A DNA stretch of 64,000 bases from Bacillus thuringiensis (GTDB taxonomy: Bacteria > Bacillota > Bacilli > Bacillales > Bacillaceae_G). Shown piece by piece: positions 17,361 to 25,195 of the stretch. A program made the translations under genes and the position numbers. The number at the start of each line of letters is the position of its first letter. Position 1 is the first letter of the stretch. The notes under the pieces are model-generated. The model saw nothing but the letters and a program-made list of their open reading frames with translations. It had not been told where the DNA came from and searched no databases. Location of the stretch: contig NZ_CP012099.1 of assembly GCF_001182785.1 (NCBI RefSeq), forward strand, positions 178,501-242,500, written 5' to 3'.

Positions 17361-18212
17361 TTATGCTTTTGTCATACCAAGTAATACAGCGCCGCCGATA
17401 ATTAAAACACTACCTAGTGCAATAAAGATCAATTGACGTTTTGTTTTCTTTTCACCTAAGAAGACAATTGCGCCGAATGTTGAGATAACGATTCCAGTTT
17501 GAGATAATGGGAAGCTTGTTGCTACTCCAACACGTGGTAATGAAAGAAGTAAGAATAAGTTTCCAGTTCCCCATAGTAAACCAGATAAAGCATTACGGAT
17601 TGCATATTTGTTAAATGGTTTATGTTTAGACGTCAGTACAACCGCACCAACAAACATACCAACTGCTTGTGGTAAAATAGCAGACCAACCGTCGATATTA
17701 TACCAACGAATAATAATTACATATACAAGATAGCCGAAAGTAGAAACAATTAAAGTAAGAAGACCTTTTTTCAATTGTCCTGGTGGCTGAGCATTTTCTT
17801 TATCATCTAATGATGTGAATACAACACCAACTACGATTAATAGGATTGCAATCGTTCCCAGAATGATCGTTGTAGTAGTAGTCCACTCACGGAAAGCGAT
17901 AACCCCAAAGATAGAAGTTGCAACAAGTTGCATGCCAGTAGAAATCGTTACAGTAGTTGAAACACCTAGTTTTTCAACTGTTTTTAATTGGTTTACTTGT
18001 CCTAAAGCCCAGAATAAACCTGAAATAAAACCAACAATTAAGACTGTCATTGTTAAAGCTGGTTGAGTAAATACATACATGATTGTTGCGAAGAATAGAG
18101 CACCGATTGTCATACCTACCGTTTGGCTATATGCACCACCGCCCATTTTTACGCTTACTAATAAGATGTTTCCCCATGCAATTGCAGGAAGAAGCGCTAA
18201 TAAAATGTCCAT
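17361..18212 (-). CDS. glcU: Glucose uptake protein, GRP transporter family
   Basis: A 283-residue ten-helix membrane protein of the glucose/ribose porter family. The N-terminus is LLALLPAIAWGNILLVSVK, followed by a KMGGGAYSQT loop and the two-fold repeat typical of the drug/metabolite superfamily. In bacilli GlcU takes up glucose by proton symport without phosphorylation and is often paired with glucose dehydrogenase; here it stands alone. RBS GAAGGGAG. A long leader with a hairpin and tiny frames precedes it (18213-18372). Confidence 0.85.
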   Translation of the reverse strand: MDILLALLPAIAWGNILLVSVKMGGGAYSQTVGMTIGALFFATIMYVFTQPALTMTVLIVGFISGLFWALGQVNQLKTVEKLGVSTTVTISTGMQLVATSIFGVIAFREWTTTTTIILGTIAILLIVVGVVFTSLDDKENAQPPGQLKKGLLTLIVSTFGYLVYVIIIRWYNIDGWSAILPQAVGMFVGAVVLTSKHKPFNKYAIRNALSGLLWGTGNLFLLLSLPRVGVATSFPLSQTGIVISTFGAIVFLGEKKTKRQLIFIALGSVLIIGGAVLLGMTKA

Positions 18213-18261
18213 TACAAGACTCCCTTCGGTTTTCTATACCAATATAATTACATATCGTTCT

Positions 18262-18307
18262 AACGATCGGTAATGCCCCACTAATAGAGTAGAAGATTAC
18301 CGATCGC
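18262..18307 (-). promoter_or_regulatory. Long hairpin in the glcU leader
   Basis: CGATCGGTAAT / ATTACCGATCG, an 11-bp perfect inverted repeat with a loop of about 21 bases, starting about 50 bases upstream of the glcU start. There is no T-run, so it is more likely an operator, an mRNA structure or part of an attenuation switch than a plain terminator. Confidence 0.55.
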
Positions 18308-18348
18308 TAAAACAGGATGAAGAACTTACGATATAAATGCGTTTTCAT
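18307..18348 (-). CDS. Possible 13-residue leader peptide of glcU
   Basis: Reads MKTHLYRKFFILF. GGAGGTG at 18366-18372 could also drive an ATG at 18356 that gives only MKK and stops by overlapping this start (AAATGAAAAC). The tiny frames lie just before the 11-bp hairpin, as in attenuation leaders. Coding is unproven; a chance frame is possible. Confidence 0.25.
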   Translation of the reverse strand: MKTHLYRKFFILF

Positions 18349-18487
18349 TTCTTCATTTTTTGAAACACCTCCATATAATAACAGGAAATTGCCTATTTTA
18401 GAAAGTGAATTCAAATAAAATGTATATTTTAATAAAAGGTAAAATTCAGTTATTTCCCGATGGTATATTTTATTTCCTAAGAAATAA

Positions 18488-18514
18488 AGAAGCAGCTTCA
18501 AAAAAGCTGCTTTA
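18488..18514 (-). terminator. Terminator of modAB
   Basis: AAGCAGCTT / AAGCTGCTT stem overlapping the last modB codons, followed by TCTTTATTTC on the minus strand. Confidence 0.65.
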
Positions 18515-19186
18515 AGAATTACTAATTCTTTTATTAATAAGCTGAATGCATAGGAGAAATGCGAGTGACATACTAATAGTGATAATCACAAGTGTCCAGG
18601 CGAGTTGCATATTACTTGCGTCAATGGCCATGTAAATTGCAGTTGGGATTGTCTGTGTTTTACCAGGAATATTCCCGGCAAACATGAGTGTAGCACCAAA
18701 CTCACCGAGCGCGCGGACAAAGCTCAAAATCATCCCGCTTAGTAAGGCAGGAAATGCGAGCGGAAGTGTAACGTGCAGAAAAACTTGATATTCACTTGCG
18801 CCAAGGTCACGAGCACTTTCTTCAATTTGTACATTTGCGATAGAAAATCCCGTTTTTGCTGATTGGTACATAAGCGGAAATGCAACAACTGTAGAAGCGA
18901 TAATCGCAGCAGTAGATGTGAACATAATAGACTGCTGAAATAATGATTCGATCCACTTTCCGATCGGGCTGTTGTTTCCAAACATGATAATGAGAAAGAA
19001 GCCGATAACAGTTGGTGGAAGTACCATTGGTAATAAAAAAATGGTTTCTAATAGTACTTTATATCGCCATGAGGAGCGAGCTAATACTCGCCCGACAATC
19101 GTCCCTAAAATTGTAACGAGAATAGTGGCGCAAGCAGCTACTCTTAAAGATAGAAAGACAGGCGATATAATAGCATCAATGCTCAT
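18512..19186 (-). CDS. modB: Molybdate ABC transporter permease
   Basis: A 224-residue permease with five to six helices. The EAA loop reads ESARDLGASEYQVFLHVTLPLAFPALLSG, and RALGEFGATLMFAGNIPGKTQTIP is the ModB/CysT-type motif. It forms the membrane channel for molybdate (possibly tungstate) uptake. It follows modA by five bases; the ribosome site is weak, so coupling to modA translation is likely. No modC ATPase is adjacent; the energising subunit must be encoded elsewhere. Confidence 0.9.
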   Translation of the reverse strand: MSIDAIISPVFLSLRVAACATILVTILGTIVGRVLARSSWRYKVLLETIFLLPMVLPPTVIGFFLIIMFGNNSPIGKWIESLFQQSIMFTSTAAIIASTVVAFPLMYQSAKTGFSIANVQIEESARDLGASEYQVFLHVTLPLAFPALLSGMILSFVRALGEFGATLMFAGNIPGKTQTIPTAIYMAIDASNMQLAWTLVIITISMSLAFLLCIQLINKRISNS

Positions 19187-19191
19187 AGTAA

Positions 19192-19998
19192 TTACGACAG
19201 GACTGTAAATCCATATTTCTTAAAGATAGATTGTGCATCTTTTGACTGCAAATACTCATAAACTGAAGTCGCCTCTTTCTTATGTTTAGATTCCTTTATA
19301 ACACCTAAAGGATAGTGGATTGGCTCATGAGAAGTAGCTGCTGCTGTCTCACCAATCTTTACTTTATCTGAAATGAGAGCATCTGTTTTGTATACGATAC
19401 CAGCATCGACATTCCCTGTTTCTACATATGTTAACACTTGGCGAACATCTTTTGTAAATACGACTTTATTTTGAACATCATTCCAAAGGTTTTCGTGTGT
19501 TAGAGAAGCCTTTGCATATTTTCCAGCAGGTACAGATTCAGGTGTACCAAGTGCAATTTTTTTGATTTTCTCATCTTTTAAATCTTGAAATTTTGTAAGA
19601 GAGCTATCTTTAGGGATGACTAGAACTAGTTCATTTCCAAGAAGATTTTTCCCCTCTTTTTCATTAATGAATCCTTTTTTTACAAGGGTTTGGAATTTAT
19701 CTTCTGCTGCAGAGAAGAATAAATCAGCAGGTGCACCTTGTTCAATTTGTTGTTGAAGTGCTCCAGAAGCACCGAAGTTAAAAGAAAGTTTAATATTTGG
19801 TTCTTTTTCTTTATATTGTTTTTCAATTTCTTTTAATGCATCTTGTAAGCTTGCAGCAGCTGAGATAGTAAGTTCAACTGTTTTATCCTCTTTAGCAGCT
19901 GACTTTGTATTCTTTTCCCCACTTGTACAAGCAGCACTAAATATAAGAAGGAAAGAAAGTATAAGTGCCCCAATAGAACGTAATGTAAATTTATTCAT
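19192..19998 (-). CDS. modA: Molybdate-binding lipoprotein
   Basis: A 268-residue protein. The lipoprotein signal ends in LIFSAACTSG (Cys near residue 24). The ModA pattern is present: ELTISAAASLQDALKEIEKQY, LSFNFGASGALQQQIEQGAPADLFFSA, and VPAGKYAKASL, with Ser/Ala residues that hold the oxyanion. It captures molybdate outside the cell for the ModB channel. RBS AAAGGGGAT. Upstream lie five 10-bp repeats that are probably the operator of the divergent regulator. Confidence 0.9.
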   Translation of the reverse strand: MNKFTLRSIGALILSFLLIFSAACTSGEKNTKSAAKEDKTVELTISAAASLQDALKEIEKQYKEKEPNIKLSFNFGASGALQQQIEQGAPADLFFSAAEDKFQTLVKKGFINEKEGKNLLGNELVLVIPKDSSLTKFQDLKDEKIKKIALGTPESVPAGKYAKASLTHENLWNDVQNKVVFTKDVRQVLTYVETGNVDAGIVYKTDALISDKVKIGETAAATSHEPIHYPLGVIKESKHKKEATSVYEYLQSKDAQSIFKKYGFTVLS

Positions 19999-20030
19999 AA
20001 AAAAATCCCCTTTCGTTTTGACACATCTAA

Positions 20031-20080
20031 TTATAACTAATTACAACTAAATATAACTAGTTATAATTGAATATAATTTG
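20031..20080. promoter_or_regulatory. Five tandem 10-bp repeats between modA and its divergent regulator
   Basis: TTATAACTAA, TTACAACTAA, ATATAACTAG, TTATAATTGA and ATATAATTTG follow one another without gaps. One repeat per helical turn would put all copies on one DNA face. The third and fourth create a perfect 14-bp palindrome TATAACTAGTTATA (20052-20065). Probable operator for the regulator at 20159-21079. Confidence 0.7.
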
Positions 20081-20158
20081 AACGATGTAGTTGTTTTTTA
20101 ATATAGGAGAAATATTCTTTTCTTTGTTACAATGAAGGAAGAAAGTGAGGAATCGTCT

Positions 20159-21079
20159 ATGGATCATCATTCCTACACAACGGAAGAAGTAGCGAAGCGA
20201 TTAAAAGTATCAAAATTAACTGTATACGACTTAATTAAAAAAGGAGAACTGCCTTCTTATAGAGTTGGTAGACAGATGCGCATTGATGCAGCAGATTTAG
20301 ATCAATATATAAAACAAATGAAAACAGGAAAGGTACAAGTTACTCCTGTAAAAAACGATGGTAGTAGTATCTTGAACACGTGTATTATTAGTGGTCAAGA
20401 ACTAACGTTAGATATGTTAGCTAAACGTATAGAAAACCGTTTGCCAAGTTCTAATGTTTTAAGGGCGTATCAAGGTAGCTTAACAAGTTTAGTGAAAATG
20501 TATCAAGGAGAAGGAAGTATCGTTAGTTTGCATTTGTTTGATGGTGAAACGGGTACATATAATGTTCCTTATGTAAAACGCATTTTAGTAGGACAGCCAT
20601 GTATTATGATTAATTTATTGTCCAGAAATGTAGGGTTTTATGTCCAAAAAGGAAATCCGAAGAAAATAAAGACATGGGCCGACATATCCGGATCCACTAT
20701 AAAGTTTGTAAATCGAGAAAAGGGTTCTGGTATTAGAGTGTTAGTGGATGAACAATTACGAATCCAAAAATTAAATAAAGCTGATATTAGTGGATATGAA
20801 TGGGAAGAATCGAATCATCTGGGTGTTGCCACGCAAGTTGCAAATGGAAAAGCTGATGTAGGAGTAGGTTCAGAAAAGTTTTCGCAAATTGTAAATGTGG
20901 ACTTTATTCCAATCATGAAAGAACAGTATGATTTAGTAATTTTGAAGAATAAAGAAAATGAAGAGCTGATTGAAGTCATGAAAGACATTCTGCAATCGGA
21001 AGAATTTCATAATGAATTAAATGCAATTGGCGGATATGATATTACGAAAACAGGTCAAATTATATATGAAACAAACTAA
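20159..21079 (+). CDS. One-component regulator: excisionase/MerR-type HTH fused to a ModA-like substrate-binding domain
   Basis: A 306-residue protein. Residues ~4-52 are an HTH_17/excisionase-type DNA-binding domain (YTTEEVAKRLKVSKLTVYDLIKKG ... YRVGRQMRIDAADLDQYI, quoted in part). The rest is a PBP-like domain without signal peptide, with EGSIVSLHLFDGETGTYNVP, REKGSGIRVLVDEQL and VANGKADVGVGSEKF, so it acts in the cytoplasm. It is probably a molybdate-responsive regulator of the divergent modAB. ATG 20159 is preferred because GTGAGG lies eight bases upstream, but an in-frame ATG at 20132 is also possible. Confidence 0.82.
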   Translation: MDHHSYTTEEVAKRLKVSKLTVYDLIKKGELPSYRVGRQMRIDAADLDQYIKQMKTGKVQVTPVKNDGSSILNTCIISGQELTLDMLAKRIENRLPSSNVLRAYQGSLTSLVKMYQGEGSIVSLHLFDGETGTYNVPYVKRILVGQPCIMINLLSRNVGFYVQKGNPKKIKTWADISGSTIKFVNREKGSGIRVLVDEQLRIQKLNKADISGYEWEESNHLGVATQVANGKADVGVGSEKFSQIVNVDFIPIMKEQYDLVILKNKENEELIEVMKDILQSEEFHNELNAIGGYDITKTGQIIYETN

Positions 21080-21112
21080 AAAGCTGCTTGTCTATAAGAC
21101 GAGCAGCCTTTT
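21080..21112. terminator. Terminator between the mod regulator and peptide locus 1
   Basis: AAAGCTGCTTGTC / GACGAGCAGCCTTT stem with loop TATAA and T-runs; it serves the regulator (+) and the convergent micropeptide genes (-). Confidence 0.8.
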
Positions 21113-21142
21113 CTATATAAAGGGGTTTGGGGAAACAAAGTG

Positions 21143-21244
21143 TTAAACAAGACCTTGAGCAAGTGTATAAATGAAAGCCGTAAGAAGAGTAGCTCCACTT
21201 GCAAGTCCGATAAAGTCTGATTTGTTGAAAGTAATGTTGTTCAT
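21143..21244 (-). CDS. Hydrophobic micropeptide A1, 33 aa (DUF3948-like family)
   Basis: A short polar N-terminus, then NKSDFIGLASGATLLTAFIY and a C-terminal LV. One membrane helix with a GxASGA small-residue face is predicted. RBS AAGGAGAG overlaps the stop of B1, 12 bases upstream, so B1 and A1 are one operon from the 40-bp element at 21430-21469. It shares the K-x-D-F-x-G-x-A-S-G pattern with A2, A3 and the array peptides at 43725-44439. The family is, from memory, like DUF3948; function unknown. Confidence 0.72.
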   Translation of the reverse strand: MNNITFNKSDFIGLASGATLLTAFIYTLAQGLV

Positions 21245-21256
21245 TATAATCTCTCC

Positions 21257-21358
21257 TTATTTGTTTAATGTAGAAGCAACAGCTTTTGCATCGACAAGTG
21301 CGGATAGCACCATGCCCATTGTATTTAAAAATTTATTTGATTTCATATTGTTCATCAT
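21257..21358 (-). CDS. Micropeptide B1, 33 aa (partner of A1)
   Basis: Amphipathic, with the conserved core FLNTMGMVLSALVDAKAVAS and ending TLNK. AAAAGGAG lies nine bases upstream of a double ATG (21358 or 21355). First gene of the B1-A1 pair. The DAKAV...LN core recurs in B2, B3 and in the peptide at 33236-33313, which shows it is translated and under selection. No known function. Confidence 0.72.
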   Translation of the reverse strand: MMNNMKSNKFLNTMGMVLSALVDAKAVASTLNK

Positions 21359-21429
21359 GCGTATCCGCTCCTTTTCGAATTGTTGTTGCCCTGCTTATGT
21401 CTTAATTATAGGAAATATGTCCACTTGCA

Positions 21430-21469
21430 ACTATCGAATTAGCTTACGAAAGACTTACACTTTTGTAAG
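21430..21469 (-). promoter_or_regulatory. 40-bp shared promoter element, copy 1
   Basis: Read on the minus strand: CTTACA-AAAG-TGTAAG-TCTTT-CGTAAG-C-TAATTCGATAGT. The inverted repeat plus a third half-site one turn downstream and a fixed -10-like end recur in eight copies in this window. Drives B1-A1. Confidence 0.8.
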
Positions 21470-21498
21470 AAAAAAAGACATTCATGTAAGAATGTCTT

Positions 21499-22365
21499 TC
21501 ACAGCATATTGATATGATGATGTTCTTCAATTGTTTTTAAAAAACTACGCATTGAATTCGTCATATAGCTATCTTTACGGCGTATGAAAACCGTTGAAAT
21601 ACTGCCGTATTTTTCAGGGATTGCATGACAATGTACCTTACCTGCTTTAGAAAGATGATGGACAGCAGACTGTGGTACGAGTGTAATTCCGAGGCCGAGT
21701 GCAACGCTGTTTAATATTGTCTCTAATATATTGAATTCCATAATTCTTTTTGGTAGCAAACCTTCGTCTTTCAGCCATCGTTCTAGTTTGGAACGGTATC
21801 CACATCCTTGGTTAAAAACGAGTAGAGGCGTTGTTGTAAATTCTTCTATATGAAAAGCTTTATTTTGTGTTACAAGCATTAATTTTTCTGTACTAACATC
21901 GTATTGTTCGATTAGTGGATGTTTAATAGGACCTGATATAAAGGCACCATCTAATTGATGATCAAGTACTTCTCTAATCAATTCTTCTGTTAGACCCGCT
22001 TGTAATGATAAATCGACATTCGGATAGCTTTTATAGTAAGAAGATAAAATGGTAGGTAATGTACTTACTGTTTCTACTGTACCGATTTTTAATATACCGG
22101 AGGGTGTTTCACTATCTAAAAATACTTGTTTTAGTTCGTCGACATCTTGCAAAATTTTATTAACATAAACGAGCATTTTTCTTCCTTCAGCTGTTAAAGT
22201 CATGCCTCGTTTATGGCGATAAAAGAGTGGGGTTTTTAATTCGTTTTCTAGTTGTTTAATACGTGCAGTTACATTTGATTGTACATAATTTAATTCCTTT
22301 GCTGCGTTACTTACACTACCCTGGTCGGCAACGCTTTTAAAGATTTGTAAGTCTCTTAATTCCAT
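21499..22365 (-). CDS. LysR-family transcriptional regulator
   Basis: A 288-residue protein. Residues 1-60 are the LysR winged HTH ([38 protein letters not shown]), followed by the two-lobed effector-binding domain. ATG 22365 is chosen because AAGGGGGAT precedes it by seven bases. The divergent gene encodes an EamA-type exporter, and a perfect 15-bp inverted repeat lies between them, so it probably controls that exporter and itself. Effector unknown. Confidence 0.9.
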   Translation of the reverse strand: MELRDLQIFKSVADQGSVSNAAKELNYVQSNVTARIKQLENELKTPLFYRHKRGMTLTAEGRKMLVYVNKILQDVDELKQVFLDSETPSGILKIGTVETVSTLPTILSSYYKSYPNVDLSLQAGLTEELIREVLDHQLDGAFISGPIKHPLIEQYDVSTEKLMLVTQNKAFHIEEFTTTPLLVFNQGCGYRSKLERWLKDEGLLPKRIMEFNILETILNSVALGLGITLVPQSAVHHLSKAGKVHCHAIPEKYGSISTVFIRRKDSYMTNSMRSFLKTIEEHHHINML

Positions 22366-22380
22366 TTTGTAATCCCCCTT

Positions 22381-22415
22381 GATGTTAACTATCATTATAA
22401 ATGATAGTTAACATC
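22381..22415. promoter_or_regulatory. Perfect inverted repeat between LysR gene and exporter
   Basis: GATGTTAACTATCAT / ATGATAGTTAACATC, 15-bp arms around TATAA. Likely LysR operator; it also covers the start of the minus-strand leader. Confidence 0.75.
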
Positions 22416-22492
22416 ATTTTGAATCATTTTACGTGATATATTTTTTCTTTTACAATTCTCTTTGTGCAAATAGAAAGAAACGGGGGATTGCG

Positions 22493-23461
22493 GTGAGAAG
22501 AGGTCAAATGATAATAGGGGCTTTAGCTTGTTTAATTGCGAGTATGTCATGGGGAGCGATGTTTCCAGTTGCTGATCATGCGCTAGAATACATAGATCCA
22601 TTTTATTTTTCGCTTATTCGCTATGGAGCGGTGGCGATCGTACTGATTGTATTGTTGTTAATGAAAGAAGGAAAACAGGCATTTCGTTTAGAGGGAAGAG
22701 GAAAGTTACTCGTCTTTTTTGGAACGATGGCATTTACAGTATATAATGTCCTCATATTTTTAGGGCAAATGTTAATGGGTAAGTCGGGTGTAATGGTAGC
22801 TTCCATTATGGAAGCACTTATGCCGATGATTTCTATTTGTATTTTATGGGGATATAAGCATATAAAACCGAAGAAGTATATGATAACGAGTATGGTTATT
22901 GCTTTTGTAGGAGCTGTGTTTGTTATTACAAAAGGTGACATGAGTTTCTTTGTAACATTGAAAGATAATATGTTCTCATTAGCATTTATATTTATTGGTG
23001 TTGTAGGCTGGGTTATTTATACGATGGGTGGTCAAACATGTAGTGATTGGTCAACATTACGTTATTCTACGTTGACGTGTGTATTCGGTACGACTGTTAC
23101 AGGAATTATAACGGTAATTATTACGTCGCTTGGATATATTTCAGTTCCGAGTATGGGAACGATTTCTATTGTAAAATATGATTTGTTATTTATGATGACA
23201 TTGCCAGGTATTGTAGCGCTACTTGCTTGGAACTACGGTGTGAAAATTTTATCATCCATTAATGGGATTTTATTTATTAATTTTGTACCAATTACGACTT
23301 TAGCTATTATGATGATGCAAGGGTATCAAATCACAATGTTTGATATTATAGGGACTGTACTTGTTATTGCAGCGCTTATTCGCAATAACGTTTGTCAGAG
23401 AAAAGAAGAAAATATAAATAAGAGAGTTTTACAAGAAGAGCAATTACGTCAAGCTGTTTAA
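22493..23461 (+). CDS. EamA/DMT-family transporter
   Basis: A 322-residue protein with about ten membrane helices in two EamA repeats. The first opens MIIGALACLIASMSWGAMFP and contains LIRYGAVAIVLIVLLLMK; the second ends in LVIAALI, followed by a basic tail. It is probably an exporter of metabolites or amino acids. GTG at 22493 is preferred, with CGGGGG six bases upstream; the frame is open for 60 bases more without a ribosome site. Divergent from and probably controlled by the LysR regulator. Confidence 0.87.
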   Translation: MRRGQMIIGALACLIASMSWGAMFPVADHALEYIDPFYFSLIRYGAVAIVLIVLLLMKEGKQAFRLEGRGKLLVFFGTMAFTVYNVLIFLGQMLMGKSGVMVASIMEALMPMISICILWGYKHIKPKKYMITSMVIAFVGAVFVITKGDMSFFVTLKDNMFSLAFIFIGVVGWVIYTMGGQTCSDWSTLRYSTLTCVFGTTVTGIITVIITSLGYISVPSMGTISIVKYDLLFMMTLPGIVALLAWNYGVKILSSINGILFINFVPITTLAIMMMQGYQITMFDIIGTVLVIAALIRNNVCQRKEENINKRVLQEEQLRQAV

Positions 23462-23482
23462 TAGGCAAATGGAGGATTTCAC

Positions 23483-23623
23483 ATGTTAGAAAGTTTATTG
23501 TTTTTCTTCGCCGTCGGAGTTGCCTGTGAGCTTGCAGCAATTAATCGAAATGGTCGTAAAAAGATAAAACAACAAGCTGAGCTGATACAGCTTTTAAAAG
23601 AATTGAAAGAAAGAAAAAATTAA
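23483..23623 (+). CDS. Small protein, 46 aa, N-terminal membrane anchor
   Basis: MLESLLFFFAVGVACELAAI is a hydrophobic anchor, followed by a Lys/Gln/Glu-rich helix (KIKQQAELIQLLKELKERKN). GGAGG lies eight bases upstream, 21 bases after the exporter stop, so it is probably co-transcribed with the exporter. Unknown function. Confidence 0.65.
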   Translation: MLESLLFFFAVGVACELAAINRNGRKKIKQQAELIQLLKELKERKN

Positions 23624-23655
23624 AAAGACGACCGGGCATAGACGGTCGTCTTTTT
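23623..23655. terminator. Terminator, duplicated sequence
   Basis: AAAGACGACCG / CGGTCGTCTTT around GGCATAGA. The same hairpin with the same loop recurs at 24724-24755, next to the sister peptide locus. Confidence 0.85.
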
Positions 23656-23683
23656 CTATATAAAGGGGAAAGGGGACACAAAG

Positions 23684-23779
23684 TTATACAAGCGTAGCAG
23701 CGTAAATGAAAGCAGTAAGAAGAAGAGAGCCGCTAGCTAATCCTAAAAAATCTAATTTGTTAAAAGCAATGTTATTCAT
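23684..23779 (-). CDS. Hydrophobic micropeptide A2, 31 aa
   Basis: Same family as A1, with core NKLDFLGLASGSLLLTAFIY and ending ATLV. RBS AAGGAG overlaps the stop of B2. One predicted membrane helix. It differs from A3 at only two residues, which points to recent duplication of the locus. Confidence 0.72.
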   Translation of the reverse strand: MNNIAFNKLDFLGLASGSLLLTAFIYAATLV

Positions 23780-23791
23780 AATACATTCTCC

Positions 23792-23893
23792 TTACTTGTT
23801 TAATGTAGAAGCAACAGCTTTTGCATCGAAAAGAGCTGATAATACCATGCCCATTGTATTTAAGAAATTGTTCGTTTTCATTTTGTTCATCAT
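23792..23893 (-). CDS. Micropeptide B2, 33 aa
   Basis: Same family as B1, with FLNTMGMVLSALFDAKAVAS and ending TLNK. Double ATG (23893/23890) after AAAAGGAG. Upstream partner of A2; transcribed from element copy 2. Confidence 0.72.
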   Translation of the reverse strand: MMNKMKTNNFLNTMGMVLSALFDAKAVASTLNK

Positions 23894-23964
23894 ATTGATC
23901 CACTCCTTTTCGAATAATTGTTGCCCTGTTTCTGACTTAATTGTATGAAATATAGTAAGAAGTA

Positions 23965-24004
23965 ACTATCGAATTAGCTTACAAGAAAATTACACTTTTG
24001 TAAG
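23965..24004 (-). promoter_or_regulatory. 40-bp shared promoter element, copy 2
   Basis: Minus strand: CTTACA-AAAG-TGTAAT-TTTCT-TGTAAG-C-TAATTCGATAGT. Drives B2-A2. Confidence 0.8.
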
Positions 24005-24116
24005 AATTGAAATTTAACAATTCATCCTTAATTTTATTACCAACTCCTAAAACTTAGTGTTATAATTATTATAAGAATATGATTATACTTCGGATGTTTA
24101 GAAAGGAACGAAACAA

Positions 24117-24722
24117 ATGTATAAACCAATTACATTTTTGTTGAAATATATATTTAAAACAGCTGGGAAAGTAGAAGTACAAGGAAGAGAAAAGCTACCA
24201 GAAGGTGGACCGTATGTTGTTGCGTGTACACATACAAGTTTTATGGATGTATTAATGTTAGCTACAGGGATGTATCCAACTCAAATTCATTACATGGCAA
24301 AAAAAGAGTTATTTGAAGGTAAATTCAAAAATTGGTTCTTTAAAAATGTAAATGCATTCCCTGTAGATCGTGCGAATCCGGGACCAAGTACACTTAAAAT
24401 ACCATCACGTTTATTAAAAGAAGGAAAGGTAGTAGGAATTTTTCCGAGTGGAACGAGATCAGCGGAAGATGTTTCATTAAAAGCGGGTGCTGTGACAATT
24501 GCGATGCGTTCTAATGTTCCGTTAGTACCAGCAGCTTATGTTGGTCCATCAAGTGTAAAAGAATTAATAAAGGGGAAAAAGGCACAATTGATTTTTGGAG
24601 ATCCAATTCAAATTGAGGCTGGAGAACAAATAGATCGAAAAACCGCTATGAAAATGATGACAGATCAATTAAATGAGAAGTTTGAGGAGTTAAAAGAAGC
24701 TTTGCAATCAAATCAAAAATAA
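24117..24722 (+). CDS. plsC: PlsC-like 1-acyl-sn-glycerol-3-phosphate acyltransferase
   Basis: A 201-residue acyltransferase with the catalytic H-x4-D block HTSFMD near residue 40, the FPVDR segment, the substrate block FPSGTRS and the VPAAY block, in the order typical of LPLAT enzymes. It esterifies lysophosphatidic acid to phosphatidic acid at the membrane; another lysolipid is possible. RBS AAAGGAACG. It sits between two copies of the micropeptide locus and may have been enclosed by their duplication. Confidence 0.88.
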   Translation: MYKPITFLLKYIFKTAGKVEVQGREKLPEGGPYVVACTHTSFMDVLMLATGMYPTQIHYMAKKELFEGKFKNWFFKNVNAFPVDRANPGPSTLKIPSRLLKEGKVVGIFPSGTRSAEDVSLKAGAVTIAMRSNVPLVPAAYVGPSSVKELIKGKKAQLIFGDPIQIEAGEQIDRKTAMKMMTDQLNEKFEELKEALQSNQK

Positions 24723-24723
24723 G

Positions 24724-24755
24724 AAAAGACGACCGGGCATAGACGGTCGTCTTTT
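24724..24755. terminator. Terminator, second copy of the duplicated hairpin
   Basis: AAAAGACGACCG / CGGTCGTCTTTT around GGCATAGA, the same stem and loop as at 23623-23655. Confidence 0.85.
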
Positions 24756-24794
24756 CTATTACTATTTATAATAAAGGGGAAAGGGGACACGAAG

Positions 24795-24890
24795 TTATAC
24801 AAGCGTAGCGGCGTAAATAAAAGCAGTAAGAAGAATCGAGCCGCTAGCTAGTCCTAAAAAATCTAATTTGTTAAAAGTGATGTTATTCAT
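24795..24890 (-). CDS. Hydrophobic micropeptide A3, 31 aa
   Basis: Core NKLDFLGLASGSILLTAFIY, ending ATLV; nearly identical to A2. RBS AAGGAG overlaps the stop of B3. One membrane helix with small residues on one face is predicted. Confidence 0.72.
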   Translation of the reverse strand: MNNITFNKLDFLGLASGSILLTAFIYAATLV

Positions 24891-24902
24891 AATATATTCT
24901 CC

Positions 24903-25004
24903 TTACTTGTTTAATGTAGAAGCAACAGCTTTTGCATCAATAAGAGCGGAAAATACCATGCCCATTGTATTTAAGAAATTGTTTGTTTTCATTTTGTTCA
25001 TCAT
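24903..25004 (-). CDS. Micropeptide B3, 33 aa
   Basis: Core FLNTMGMVFSALIDAKAVAS, ending TLNK; double ATG (25004/25001) after AAAGGAG. Upstream partner of A3. Confidence 0.72.
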   Translation of the reverse strand: MMNKMKTNNFLNTMGMVFSALIDAKAVASTLNK

Positions 25005-25075
25005 ATTAATCCGCTCCTTTTCGAATAGTTGTTACCCTGTTTCTGACTTAATTGTATGAAATGTTGCGGAAAGTC

Positions 25076-25115
25076 ACTATCGAATTAGCTTACAGAAAAA
25101 TTACACTTTTGTAAG
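25076..25115 (-). promoter_or_regulatory. 40-bp shared promoter element, copy 3
   Basis: Minus strand: CTTACA-AAAG-TGTAAT-TTTTC-TGTAAG-C-TAATTCGATAGT. Drives B3-A3. Confidence 0.8.
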
Positions 25116-25195
25116 AGAAACGAATGAAGGTGTAATGATAAGAAGATTTGACATATGTTCCTGAGATTCATTAAGTTAAAGGTAGAGGTGAGTGT

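Noticed and set aside
18307..18501. 64-residue minus-strand frame between modB and glcU
   Set aside because: Low-complexity, no ribosome site at its start; only the short leader-like frame near its end has one.
21171..21512. Plus-strand frames over micropeptide loci 1-3 (also 23706-23948 and 24868-25059)
   Set aside because: They run antisense through B-A peptides and the promoter element; the minus-strand genes have ribosome sites and conserved protein sequence, these do not.
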